Origin: VMDJ01 sp038144195
GTDB lineage: Bacteria > Pseudomonadota > Gammaproteobacteria > Chromatiales > Chromatiaceae
Direction of reading: 5' to 3'
NCBI GenBank assembly: GCA_038144195.1
Contig: JAYQNH010000002.1
Span: 1,426,001 to 1,490,000, forward strand
Length of the DNA stretch: 64,000 bases
Shown here: piece by piece, positions 20,820 to 28,838 of the stretch
Position numbering within the stretch: position 1 is the stretch's first letter
How the letters are laid out: each line of letters starts with the position of its first letter
Position numbers and translations under genes: made by a program
Notes under the pieces: generated by a model
What the model saw: only the letters and a program-made list of their open reading frames with translations
Told to the model about the DNA's origin: nothing
Database searches by the model: none

Positions 20820-21017
20820 TTTCTAGCTTTTATAGTCGCCAAGACTGAATTCTTTATTTGTGAACCGCTAGTTCTCTGTGCTCTAATAAACGCGTTAATT
20901 TTTGAGTCCCGCCTGTTTCCGTGCGTTTCGCACTCTCTCAGCTTGTTGATTTCTTGATTACGTTTAGAACGGTGCGCATTTCGTGTGCCGAAAAATACGT
21001 TTTATACGGATAAATTT
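20820..21017 (+). promoter_or_regulatory. Long leader of the cold-shock gene
   Basis: No ORF of note lies in these 198 bases before the cold-shock start. They hold a small perfect hairpin (GTGCG TTT CGCAC, 20921-20933) and a second G-C/G-T paired stem around 20971-20990. Long structured leaders are typical of CspA-type mRNAs, where they act in temperature-dependent translation. The promoter is not clear by eye. Confidence 0.4.
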
Positions 21018-21221
21018 ATGATTACTGGTAAAGTAAAATTCTTCGATATGACCAAAGGTTTTGGTTTTATCGCTCCTAATGATGGCTCTAAGGATGTGTT
21101 TGTTCACATCTCTGCGCTGCAGCGTTCTGGCATTGATAAGTTGGTCGACAATCAAGTCGTTAACTTCGAGATCACTGAAGAGCGTGGCAAGCAGGCAGCG
21201 ACTAACTTGTCGTTGGCATAA
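21018..21221 (+). CDS. Cold-shock domain protein (CspA family)
   Basis: A 67-residue single OB-fold nucleic-acid-binding protein. The RNA-binding motifs RNP1 (KGFGFI) and RNP2 (VFVHI) are both present. I start at the ATG at 21018 (MITGKVKFFD), the family start, although the frame opens earlier. Length is normal for CspA proteins, which act as RNA chaperones. Followed by a strong terminator. Confidence 0.95.
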   Translation: MITGKVKFFDMTKGFGFIAPNDGSKDVFVHISALQRSGIDKLVDNQVVNFEITEERGKQAATNLSLA

Positions 21222-21240
21222 GCTGCCGCTGTTTAGCGTA

Positions 21241-21270
21241 AAAGCCGTGCTCAATGAGCACGGCTTTTTT
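21241..21270 (+). terminator. Rho-independent terminator after the cold-shock gene
   Basis: A 12-bp stem (21241-21252 with 21256-21267), G-C rich in the middle, runs into six T ending at 21270. Confidence 0.92.
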
Positions 21271-21319
21271 GTTTGTGGGTTTTGGCTCGTTATTTCCCTT
21301 GGTTGATTGTTAAAATCAG

Positions 21320-21922
21320 ATGATGAAGTTACTGATTACCTCACTGTTTGCGCTTTTATTGGCAAGTTGCAGCACGACGCCGCCATCGAACCAGGAAAAT
21401 GCTTGCCGCATTTTTGAAGAGAAGCCAGATTGGTATGACGCTTCTAAAGATGCACAAAAGAAATACGGTCTGCCATTGCATGTCCAGCTGGCCATCATGC
21501 GTCAAGAGTCGAGCTTTAAGCATGATGCTGCGCCGCCACGCGATACCTTCTTGGGAATTCCGATGTGGTGGCGTGTGTCGAGTGCCTATGGCTATGCGCA
21601 GGTTAAAGATGACACCTGGGACTGGTATAAGAGCAAAACCGGCAACTGGGGTGCTGATCGAGATGATTATGCTGATGCAGTCGACTTTATGGGTTGGTAT
21701 AGCACGGTGTCGCAAAAGACCTTGGGTATCTCTAAATGGGATGCGCATAACCAATATTTGGCGTACCACGAAGGTCACGGTGGCTGGAAGCGTAAAACCT
21801 ACAAAAAGAAAAAGTGGTTGATAGGGGTGGCCAGAAAGGTTGAGGCTAACGCTAAGCGCTACAGCGAACAGTTAAAACGCTGTGAAGACAATCTAGGCTC
21901 GCCTTGGTGGTGGCCGTTTTAA
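21320..21922 (+). CDS. Lysozyme-like (SLT-type) lytic transglycosylase, lipoprotein
   Basis: A 200-residue protein with a lipoprotein signal (LLITSLFALLLASCS, lipobox Cys about residue 17). The mature part carries LAIMRQESSF, with the likely catalytic Glu, and SAYGYAQV, the SLT-fold glycine motif. Members cleave peptidoglycan between MurNAc and GlcNAc. ATG codons at 21320 and 21323 are both possible starts. It is convergent with the small secreted gene on the other strand; their stop codons abut. The exact family is not certain. Confidence 0.8.
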   Translation: MMKLLITSLFALLLASCSTTPPSNQENACRIFEEKPDWYDASKDAQKKYGLPLHVQLAIMRQESSFKHDAAPPRDTFLGIPMWWRVSSAYGYAQVKDDTWDWYKSKTGNWGADRDDYADAVDFMGWYSTVSQKTLGISKWDAHNQYLAYHEGHGGWKRKTYKKKKWLIGVARKVEANAKRYSEQLKRCEDNLGSPWWWPF

Positions 21923-22222
21923 TTAATTGCACTTCACCAAATACTGAAGCTTGCCATCATGTGGTGGGGTGGTGAGCACAACTTTCCGCTCTTCAATGGA
22001 AAAGCCCTTTTGGGCAATAGTCATTGCTATGCAAAAAATTCTCGAGCATTAAATAGCGATCAATTTCGACATTGTTGTCGTCATGCGAAAAGATATGGTC
22101 AATACGGCTTGAGTACTTAAAGGTGTTGTTATCGATAACCTTAAAGGTGGAACGCTCAGCCATTTCAGCCATAGCTGGAAAAGAAAAAACGATAAGACCT
22201 AAAGCAAAAAATACTTTTTCAT
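21923..22222 (-). CDS. Small secreted protein of unknown function, two frame breaks
   Basis: I found this by hand; two indels hide it from normal ORF calling. On the minus strand from ATG at 22222, adding one A to the A5 run (plus-strand T 22215-22219) gives the signal peptide KKVFFALGLIVFSFPAMA followed by EMAERSTFKVIDNNTFKY. Removing one G (plus-strand CCC 22005-22007) continues PKGFSIEERKVVLTT to HDGKLQYLVKCN and a stop. The two changes cancel, leaving exactly 100 codons (99 residues). It lies 46 bases after mobB in the same direction. I recognise no family. Confidence 0.6.
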
Positions 22223-22268
22223 AAGAAGCACTAACAATCGTTACTCGGAAAGTTCTATTGTGAACGAT

Positions 22269-22851
22269 CTAAGCTGATTTAGTTTCGTGCAATGCGAAAA
22301 TATTCGAGGTTTTTAACCCAAAATAATTAAGGATAAAGGTTGCGATCGCTTCAGGGTCATTGAGGGCTAGCTTGGGGAGCGCTTGATTGGGAATGCTGGC
22401 CTCGTCATCACAAGCAAACGCAACGATATTTGGATCACTGGGGTGAATTAAAGGTTTTCCTAAGGATGGTCTATGAAGTTCGATTTTGGGAAAAGCGGCA
22501 GCTTTAAATCCTTCAACTAGAACCAAGTCTAATCTTTCTGGATTGAGAAGCGCCAAGGTTTCTTCAAGTGTGGGTTCATGACTTGGGGTCGCTACATTCA
22601 TGAATCCAAGCGCATCGATTAGCCCCGGTGATCAGCATTTCATCAGCGCCTGCTTTGCGTAGTTCGTAGCTATCTTTTCCCGGATAGTCCATTTCAATGT
22701 CATGGTGCGCATGCTTAACCATGCCGATACGTAGACCGGTTTGTTTCAGGAGGGGTAAAAGTTTAAGTAGAAGGGTGGTTTTGCCAGTGCCGCTGTATGC
22801 CGCAAAACCGATCATGGGCTTAGTGAACTGAATTTGGGAAGGATTGCTCAC
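22269..22851 (-). CDS. mobB: Molybdopterin-guanine dinucleotide biosynthesis protein MobB, one frame break
   Basis: A P-loop GTPase that assists MobA in attaching GMP to molybdopterin. The Walker A loop is GFAAYSGTGKTTLLL; MVKHAHHDIEMDYPGKDSYELRKAGADEML is the family core, seen in consecutive blocks. The frame breaks near 22612-22616, after GANR (one base extra or two missing), and resumes with HEPTLEETLALLNPERLDLVLVEGFK. The corrected length is about 193-195 residues. It overlaps mobA by 4 bases, and the pair sits downstream of a sigma-54 promoter. Confidence 0.9.
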
Positions 22852-23444
22852 GCGACTTCAGCTCCACTAGCAGATTTGTAGTCTTCTGGCGTATTGATGT
22901 TATCGAATTGCTGTGGAGCATCGCTAAAATCTACAGTTACCCATGCGTGCTGCGGGAACCACCTGTCAATTTTTCGCTCACCTTGCTCAAGAGTATCTTT
23001 TAATTCTTCAGTGACTTTTCGATGCAACAAAACATGGACTGGCTGTAAACGTTTGCCATCATGGGCAACAGCAATATCAGCGGATGCTTTGAATAAACCT
23101 TTGGACATTCTTTCTACGTAATTACTCAGCACAAAGGGTCCGTCACAAGGCAGGGTTATTAAGTAATCAGTTTGAATTGCTTCTAGGCCGGCTAAAAATC
23201 CAGCGAGAGGCCCTTGGAAGCCCTCTATCGGATCACCAATTATTTTGTGTCCAAGTTTGGCGTATTTGTCTTGATTGCGATTAGCGCTGATTAGTATGCG
23301 ACCAACTTGAGGGCGGATCTGTTCAATAACATGGCCGGCCATGATGCTATTTCCAAAGGGTAGAAGCCCCTTGTCTTGACCCAAGCGACTGCTTTTTCCA
23401 CCAGCTAAAATTAATGCGGTAATGTTTTCTGGGTCAATGCTCAT
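22848..23444 (-). CDS. mobA: Molybdenum cofactor guanylyltransferase MobA
   Basis: A 198-residue nucleotidyltransferase transferring GMP from GTP to (W/Mo)-molybdopterin, giving the bis-MGD cofactor of formate dehydrogenase. It has the nucleotide-binding LILAGGKSSRLGQDKGLLPFG, then ISANRN, the GPLAG loop and LPCDGPF with the metal-binding Asp. It is the first gene of mobA-mobB, directed away from the sigma-54 activator gene. Confidence 0.95.
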   Translation of the reverse strand: MSIDPENITALILAGGKSSRLGQDKGLLPFGNSIMAGHVIEQIRPQVGRILISANRNQDKYAKLGHKIIGDPIEGFQGPLAGFLAGLEAIQTDYLITLPCDGPFVLSNYVERMSKGLFKASADIAVAHDGKRLQPVHVLLHRKVTEELKDTLEQGERKIDRWFPQHAWVTVDFSDAPQQFDNINTPEDYKSASGAEVA

Positions 23445-23479
23445 AAGAAACTGGTTGAGTTAAAGGACATTAAAAACAC

Positions 23480-23496
23480 AGCAAATAAGGTGCCAT
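23480..23496 (-). promoter_or_regulatory. Sigma-54 promoter for mobAB
   Basis: Read on the minus strand this is TGGCAC-CTTAT-TTGCT, a full match to the sigma-54 core TGGCAC-N5-TTGCW. The GG (-24) is at 23494-23493 and the GC (-12) at 23482-23481. The predicted start is about 25 bases before the mobA ATG. Confidence 0.75.
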
Positions 23497-23675
23497 CTTA
23501 TGTATTTGTAGGAATTCCCTGAAAATACGGTTTGTTATGGACAGGATGCGGAGGGAATAAAAAGTTTTTACTTGTGTTTAAGACAAATTGAACCAAAATC
23601 AATGTTCCGATTGAGACAGTCTGTACCATTTTCTTGGGTCTTAGTTGAGGGGGCGTAAATAGCGTTGTAATTTTT

Positions 23676-23713
23676 TTACGATTTTTTTAGCGCATATCTG
23701 TAATTATGCATTA
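23676..23713 (+). promoter_or_regulatory. Promoter and dyad operator before the sigma-54 activator
   Basis: TTACGA (23676-23681) and TGTAAT (23699-23704) are spaced by 17 bases. A dyad GTAAT-TATGC-ATTAC (23700-23714) overlaps the -10. The same 13-mer core TAATTATG(A/C)ATTA recurs at 31857 and 46526. This looks like a repressible sigma-70 promoter; the repressor is unknown. The rest of the 292-bp mobA/activator gap (23445-23736) shows only the mobAB promoter on the other strand. Confidence 0.5.
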
Positions 23714-23736
23714 CGAAATTAAAAAAGAAATAAAAA

Positions 23737-25161
23737 ATGTCAGTCACATCAGAAAGAGTTCATGAAAAGCTCAAATCAAATGCTCACTCACGCGCTGTTA
23801 AAGAAGTAAGCACTCATAAAATGAACTCCGTTCTCATTGTTGATGAGGATAAGGGCCTCATTTCATTGCTTACGAGTAATTTAAGTGATGTCTTTGGGCT
23901 AGTTGAAAGTGCTGATGACTACCAATCTGCTGAAGAACTACTCTCGCGTTATCACTTCGATCTTGTGATTACAGGTATCCATTTCATACCTGATAGCAAC
24001 GGACATTGGATTAATCGACTCACAGAAGATGACCCGCTAACTGCTGTGATCTGTCTTTCTTCTGTATCTAATCAGCTCTATGCCGTAGAGGCGTTAAAAG
24101 CGGGCGCATCTGATTTTTTTATTAAGCCTTTTGATATTAACGATTTGCTCGCTTCTATTGATAGAAGTCTTGAGCGTCAAAGGCAGCAACGCGAAGGTTA
24201 TGTTCTACGTCGACAAGCAAAAGAATTAGACCATGAGCATGGCATTGTGGGCGGTTGCGAAATTCTTCAAGAGACATGTGAAATTATCAAACGGGTTGCA
24301 CCAATGCCTTCTACGGTCCTTATTCATGGAGAATCTGGAACAGGTAAAGAACTGGCTGCAAGAGCCATCCATAATCAAAGTGGCCGTACGGGATCATTTG
24401 TGCCCATAAACTGTGGTGCACTTCAACCAGAGCTTCTCGAGAGTGAGTTGTTTGGTCATGTTAAAGGTGCCTTTACGGGTGCTTCGAAAGATCGTGAAGG
24501 TTTGTTCTCTTATGCGGATGGCGGAACTTTATTCTTAGATGAAATCGGCGAGTTGCCAATGGCGATGCAAACTCGATTACTTCGCGTCATGGAAGATAGA
24601 AAGGTTCGTCCGGTTGGCGGCAATAAAGAACGCTCTGTAAATGTGAGTATCGTCGCTGCAACAAATAGAGATTTACAGTCAGAAATTAAAAAAGGTAATT
24701 TTCGTGAAGATCTTTATTACCGATTAAATGTATTAAGTATTCGAATGCCTGCGTTACGCGAGCGAATAAGTGATTTACCTTTGCTTGTTGAGCATTTTGC
24801 TAAAGCGGTTGCAGCTGATTTGGGGATTCCTGATCCTAAGATTACTCAAGCTGAAATTGATCGGCTTAGTCAGTACGACTGGCCAGGTAATATTCGTGAA
24901 CTCAAGAACGTTATAGAGCGGTGTTTGCTACTAAACCAACATCCAAGCCAGGGTGTGACTTCATGTGGGGCAGTGGCGCATGTTAATGAAACATCATCTG
25001 GCGATGAGGATGATTTAACACTTAAGTCAATCGAAAAGAGACACATTCTTCGTGTGCTTTCACTTGAGGGTGGTAATAAATCTGCTGCTGCCCGACGACT
25101 GGGTGTTTCTCGTAAGACTTTAGAGCGGAAATGTCACCTTTGGGAGTCAGAGCAAGCCTAA
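23737..25161 (+). CDS. Sigma-54-dependent transcriptional activator with pseudo-receiver domain
   Basis: A 474-residue NtrC-type protein: receiver-like domain (about 30-145), AAA+ domain (about 170-400) and a Fis-type HTH (KSAAARRLGVSRKTLERK, near the end). Walker A GESGTGKE is at 198-205, the sigma-54 contact loop GAFTGA at 244-249, and Walker B is GTLFLDEIGE. In the receiver the acidic patch (Asp36-Glu37-Asp38) and Lys130 are kept, but the phospho-acceptor position is Gly80 (DLVITGIHF) instead of Asp. No histidine kinase gene is nearby. Its likely targets are the four sigma-54 promoters around it. An internal Met29 start is also possible. Confidence 0.93.
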   Translation: MSVTSERVHEKLKSNAHSRAVKEVSTHKMNSVLIVDEDKGLISLLTSNLSDVFGLVESADDYQSAEELLSRYHFDLVITGIHFIPDSNGHWINRLTEDDPLTAVICLSSVSNQLYAVEALKAGASDFFIKPFDINDLLASIDRSLERQRQQREGYVLRRQAKELDHEHGIVGGCEILQETCEIIKRVAPMPSTVLIHGESGTGKELAARAIHNQSGRTGSFVPINCGALQPELLESELFGHVKGAFTGASKDREGLFSYADGGTLFLDEIGELPMAMQTRLLRVMEDRKVRPVGGNKERSVNVSIVAATNRDLQSEIKKGNFREDLYYRLNVLSIRMPALRERISDLPLLVEHFAKAVAADLGIPDPKITQAEIDRLSQYDWPGNIRELKNVIERCLLLNQHPSQGVTSCGAVAHVNETSSGDEDDLTLKSIEKRHILRVLSLEGGNKSAAARRLGVSRKTLERKCHLWESEQA

Positions 25162-25168
25162 AACTTGC

Positions 25169-26080
25169 TTATTCCTCACCCCAGACAAGCTCGCCGCATT
25201 GAGAGAAATCATAGCCGCCAAGTAAATCGGCGGTTTGGCGTGTTTCTCCTGATTGAAGTCGGCTTAAGAGATCTTGGAACAGGCGTCTAAACCACATGTT
25301 TCTCGGTAGAGCCAGATCAAAGGCCTCGTGGCCATATGAGATAAACCCAAGGCCGGATTCTGTTGCGGCGGACCTTGCTCCTGGGGCGATATCGGCAAGC
25401 CCCAGATTGATGGCGCTTGCGGCTTCTCTTTCGGATAACGCGCTAGTTGTGGCATTAAAGGGTGTGTTAATGCCGAAATTTTTTCTTATCTCTAAAAATA
25501 GTCGCTGTGCGCCTGCGCCAGCTTGGCGTTCAACCCAACGATAATCGGCAGAGAGTAAGGATTCAATATCGTCATGCTTTTCAGCAATCTCTGGGCGAAC
25601 AATGAGTCCTTGTTCTCTTGAGAACGCACGGATCAGAACCCAGTCTCTATGGTGAGAATGCTGACGCAAAAGGGCTGGGTGACGTAAGTGACTTTCTTTC
25701 AATGGTCCCCAGTGAATAGCGCTAACATCAATTCGATTTGCTTGAAGTAACTCAAGGCCAAGCCTTGTGCCGGTGGGTGTATAACTTACTTGTGCATGCG
25801 TGTTGATATCCCGAGCAAAAATTGTCAGGACACGTTGGAGTAGAGGATCGTCGCTGCCAGCGATAACCATTCGATCCGTAAAGAGTCCGCCATGTGAGGA
25901 ATCCATCATCCATCGATCTACGAGTTCGCGAGGAAACATCCATTTGCCCGTAATCTTGGTAGCGGGAATCAGTCCTTCACTAACTAAAGCATAGATTTTT
26001 TTCTCATTGAGCTGCAGATAGCTAGCGACCTGCTTAACGCTCATGTAGGTATCAGAATGTGACGCGATAACAGCAGACAT
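25169..26080 (-). CDS. Excisionase-type HTH regulator with periplasmic-binding-like sensor domain
   Basis: A 303-residue protein. The N-terminal part (about 12-65: MSVKQVASYLQLNEKKIYALVSEGLIP, then GKWMFPRELVDRW) is a MerR/excisionase-like helix-turn-helix. The rest resembles the 'PBP-like' domain related to molybdate-binding proteins, with GTRLGLELL, RQAGAGAQRLF and SEREAASAINLGLADIAPG segments. There is no signal peptide, so it acts in the cytoplasm. Related proteins sit in molybdoenzyme loci and are thought to sense molybdate or tungstate. It is last of moaA-fdhD-regulator, and convergent with the sigma-54 activator. Ligand and target are inferred. Confidence 0.8.
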   Translation of the reverse strand: MSAVIASHSDTYMSVKQVASYLQLNEKKIYALVSEGLIPATKITGKWMFPRELVDRWMMDSSHGGLFTDRMVIAGSDDPLLQRVLTIFARDINTHAQVSYTPTGTRLGLELLQANRIDVSAIHWGPLKESHLRHPALLRQHSHHRDWVLIRAFSREQGLIVRPEIAEKHDDIESLLSADYRWVERQAGAGAQRLFLEIRKNFGINTPFNATTSALSEREAASAINLGLADIAPGARSAATESGLGFISYGHEAFDLALPRNMWFRRLFQDLLSRLQSGETRQTADLLGGYDFSQCGELVWGEE

Positions 26081-26089
26081 GATTTAAAC

Positions 26090-27040
26090 TCAACTTGATT
26101 GTGCAGCAAGCATATTCACGGATGGAGAGGCTTGTTTTTTATTATTTGTATTTCCCTTCAATGAGTGAGGCTTTATGACCGGTACCGAATCAAATTCAAT
26201 TTGATCAGCCCCGTTGTAAATTAAAAAATGATCACCTTTGGCTCGGGCAATCAAAATAACGCCTATTTTTTGAGCAAGTTCCAGCCCTTTTTGGGTAACC
26301 CCAGATCGAGAAAGCAAGACAGGAATCTGCATCTGCGCAACCTTGATGACCATTTCAGAAGTGAGTCGCCCGGTTGTATAGAACCACTTGTCATTTCCGT
26401 TTATGGCATTGAGCCACATAAAACCGCAGATTGCGTCAGCTGCATTGTGCCGACCAACGTCTTCTACAAATATATTCACTTCGGAGCTGTCTTCATTAGA
26501 GCGACATAAAGCGCAGCCATGAACAGCTCCTGCCTTTTGATAAACCTCATTGTGATCATTTATTTGAGAGTGCAAGGGGTAAATTTGAGATTGCTTGATG
26601 GATAGTTTAGGAAGACGAATTTTTTCTAGCTCTTCGCCTATGCGACCAAACACAGTGCCTTGACCGCAGCCTGTGGTCACAGTTCGGTGCTTCAGTTTTT
26701 CATCTAGATCACTAATGCGCTCAAAGGTATTAACTTTGACCTCTGCTTTTTCCCAATCAACGCTGACAGAATCGACTGATTCAAGACACGGCACTAAACG
26801 TTGGTTAGCGAGATAACCCAGTGTCAACATTTCAGGATGGGTGCCCAATGTCATCAGAGTGACAATCTCTTTGTCATCGATGTAAACCGTTAAAGCTTGT
26901 TCTCCGGCGATCATGCCAGCTTGCTGTTGGCCATATTCATCAATCGAAATAACTTCATGAGAAGGCTTTAGCCCCTCATTTGTCATTTCTGGGCGATAGG
27001 TATTTTTTTTAGGTGTGTTTATTACTGACATCGCCATCAA
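26090..27040 (-). CDS. fdhD: Formate dehydrogenase accessory sulfurtransferase FdhD
   Basis: A 316-residue protein that passes sulfur from a cysteine desulfurase to the metal of formate dehydrogenase. Family blocks are TTGCGQGTVFG (about 122-132), the AVHGCALCRS segment and the C-terminal EDVGRHNAADA. The sulfur-carrying loop has a single Cys (Cys125) where the E. coli protein has a Cys-x-x-Cys pair. It overlaps moaA by 4 bases, so is translated from the same mRNA. An N-terminal extension of about 20 polar residues is poorly conserved; the true start may be at Met4. Confidence 0.92.
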   Translation of the reverse strand: MMAMSVINTPKKNTYRPEMTNEGLKPSHEVISIDEYGQQQAGMIAGEQALTVYIDDKEIVTLMTLGTHPEMLTLGYLANQRLVPCLESVDSVSVDWEKAEVKVNTFERISDLDEKLKHRTVTTGCGQGTVFGRIGEELEKIRLPKLSIKQSQIYPLHSQINDHNEVYQKAGAVHGCALCRSNEDSSEVNIFVEDVGRHNAADAICGFMWLNAINGNDKWFYTTGRLTSEMVIKVAQMQIPVLLSRSGVTQKGLELAQKIGVILIARAKGDHFLIYNGADQIEFDSVPVIKPHSLKGNTNNKKQASPSVNMLAAQSS

Positions 27041-28047
27041 CCCCCAGTGTGGTTCATGTGTCTAAAGATGACTGGTTTTGCCGAAAGATCAAAATCATGG
27101 CCCAAAGGTTTTATTTCCATTGCTTCACAAATGGCCTGTTTTAAAGCGGCATTATCGCCTGGACTAGCGCGAACAACGGCTCGTAGATCGACGCTGTGTT
27201 CTTGGCCTAAGCAAAGTAGTAGTCGTCCTTCAGCAGTTAATCGAACACGATTGCAGGTGTCACAGAAATTGTGGCTATGAGGAGAGATAAAACCGACTCG
27301 AGACTGTTCGTTGGCAATTCTGTAATAACGTGATGGTCCACCAGTTGTCTCAGTGGTGGGTAATAAAGCGAATTGCCTCTCTAAGTCGCGTCGGATTTCA
27401 TCGCTAGAGTAGTAGCACTCCTCTCGGTCGTGATCTCCGATAACACCGAGAGGCATTTCTTCGATAAAGCTTATGTCGATGCCTCGTTTGATCGCATGTT
27501 CGACGAGCGCACAAACTTCATCATGGTTTCGATTTTTTAAAACTACCGCATTCAGTTTTATGCGTTTAAAGCCAACTTTCTGTGCGGCATCAATGCCGTT
27601 AAAGACTTTATCAATGTCTCCATTACGGGTTAGTGCTTTGAAACGATCAGCATCTAAGGTGTCCAAACTGATATTGACGCGAGTAACACTTGCATCAGCA
27701 AGTGGTTTGGCAAAACGGTGAAGCTGAGTGCCGTTGGTTGTGAGGGTGAGATCATTAAGGCCGTCAAGCTGACCGAAGGCTTCAAACACAGAAAGAATGT
27801 TTCTGCGATGCAGTGGTTCACCGCCGGTGATGCGAATTTTGCTAACGCCTAATTCTGTAAAGCAACGCCCAATTTGAATGATTTCTTCTAAGGTAAGTAA
27901 TTGTTCACGGGGTAAAAAGGTCATGTTTTCAGACATGCAATAAACGCATCGTAAATCACAACGATCGGTAACTGAGATGCGCAAATAATCAACTGTTCTG
28001 CCAAAACGATCAGTTAACGATTCTTTAAGACTTTCAGACACATTCAA
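27037..28047 (-). CDS. moaA: GTP 3',8-cyclase (radical SAM) MoaA
   Basis: A 336-residue radical-SAM enzyme for the first step of molybdopterin synthesis. It has the N-terminal SAM cluster CDLRCVYC, the GGEPL motif, the C-terminal second cluster (FCDTCNRVRLT ... LLCLG) and the double-glycine C-terminus required for activity. The gene leads moaA-fdhD-regulator and starts 20 bases after the predicted sigma-54 start site. No moaC, moaE or moaB is in the window, so this may be an extra, island-dedicated copy. Confidence 0.95.
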   Translation of the reverse strand: MNVSESLKESLTDRFGRTVDYLRISVTDRCDLRCVYCMSENMTFLPREQLLTLEEIIQIGRCFTELGVSKIRITGGEPLHRRNILSVFEAFGQLDGLNDLTLTTNGTQLHRFAKPLADASVTRVNISLDTLDADRFKALTRNGDIDKVFNGIDAAQKVGFKRIKLNAVVLKNRNHDEVCALVEHAIKRGIDISFIEEMPLGVIGDHDREECYYSSDEIRRDLERQFALLPTTETTGGPSRYYRIANEQSRVGFISPHSHNFCDTCNRVRLTAEGRLLLCLGQEHSVDLRAVVRASPGDNAALKQAICEAMEIKPLGHDFDLSAKPVIFRHMNHTGG

Positions 28048-28077
28048 TCCTGTTTACACAAATTTAATAGGAGCTGC

Positions 28078-28094
28078 TGCAAAAAACGTTCCCA
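28078..28094 (-). promoter_or_regulatory. Sigma-54 promoter for moaA-fdhD
   Basis: The minus strand reads TGGGAACGTTTTTTGCA. The -24 GG (28092-28091) and -12 GC (28080-28079) are at the required 12-base spacing, with TTGCA intact and C and G retained in the upstream half; mismatches are at three positions. It is weaker than the mobAB and fdh sites but faces the correct gene. Confidence 0.5.
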
Positions 28095-28278
28095 CTACGT
28101 TAAGTGCGTTATTTCGGGGTCTTGGGATGTTTCATAGATGTGCATTGGAGTGTTTTGTCGCTCTGACTCCAGTTTTTTGGGACTTTATGTACCAACTGCT
28201 CAATTCAAATACTGGATGAAGCGGTTAATTTAGGTGTTTATGTTGCGTTAGGCCTTTTAATTCTTAATAAGTGAAAAA
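28095..28278. promoter_or_regulatory. Shared upstream region between moaA and the DUF3305 operon
   Basis: No gene lies in this gap between divergent sigma-54 promoters. It contains TTTTGTCGC (28153-28161), 120 bases before the right-hand -24 element and about 70 bases before the left-hand one, and two TTGGGA(C/T) elements near 28123 and 28177. Similar words precede the formate dehydrogenase promoter. They are candidate binding sites for the sigma-54 activator. Confidence 0.4.
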
Positions 28279-28295
28279 TTGGTGCGGTAATTGCA
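28279..28295 (+). promoter_or_regulatory. Sigma-54 promoter for the DUF3305 maturation operon
   Basis: TTGGTGCGGTAATTGCA fits YTGGCACGrNNNTTGCW with two mismatches. The -24 GG is at 28281-28282 and the -12 GC at 28293-28294. The predicted start lies about 25 bases before the ATG at 28331. Confidence 0.72.
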
Positions 28296-28330
28296 CTGCA
28301 AGAAAAGTACTTATCTAGAAGAAGATTGAA

Positions 28331-28834
28331 ATGTCTGATTCAGTTGCGAATTTAGAGAATCTACCGGGAAGTTTCCCCGTTGCGGTAGTCATGGAGCGCC
28401 GCGTTGCATCTAGTCCGTGGGTAGATTATGTCTGGACTGCCACGGGTATTGCGGTTGGTCGTCATCCAGAAACTGAAGAACCTCGATTGGTGAGAGAAGA
28501 GGGTGATACAGCCTGGTTTATGGTTGGTGGCTTTGAAGTCACTTTGTACGCGGATGAATGTGAAAGTTATTACTTTAACTTAATGAGCGACACGCCAAGA
28601 GCTTATGTGCTTGCTCATCCAGTTGACGATGGTGGATGTCCTGAGGCTTTTCATATCACCATGAGCTTTGATGAAGCACATGCCTTCCTCGAGGGCGAAG
28701 ATGAGGTTTTTGCGGTAGATGTTCCACCGGAACTTTATCGTTGGACTGAAGCGTTTGTGATAGCCAATTATTTCACTGAAAAAAAGTCAAAAAGAAAGCT
28801 GCGTGATTGGACGGCTCAGGAAGTGCAAGGCTAA
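28331..28834 (+). CDS. DUF3305-type formate dehydrogenase-associated protein
   Basis: A 167-residue soluble protein with the features of the DUF3305 family (FPVAVVMERR near the start, WVDYVWTATGIAVG, then YYFNLMSDTPRAYVL). There are no cysteines of a metal site and no signal peptide. Members are found almost only in formate dehydrogenase loci, followed by DUF3306, a 4Fe-4S protein and a TorD chaperone, as here. The function is unknown; assembly or regulation is inferred from context. Confidence 0.8.
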   Translation: MSDSVANLENLPGSFPVAVVMERRVASSPWVDYVWTATGIAVGRHPETEEPRLVREEGDTAWFMVGGFEVTLYADECESYYFNLMSDTPRAYVLAHPVDDGGCPEAFHITMSFDEAHAFLEGEDEVFAVDVPPELYRWTEAFVIANYFTEKKSKRKLRDWTAQEVQG

Positions 28835-28838
28835 ACCT

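Noticed and set aside
21923..22262. Reading the gap after the lysozyme-like gene as non-coding
   Set aside because: Two compensating homopolymer repairs give a 100-codon gene with a clean signal peptide.
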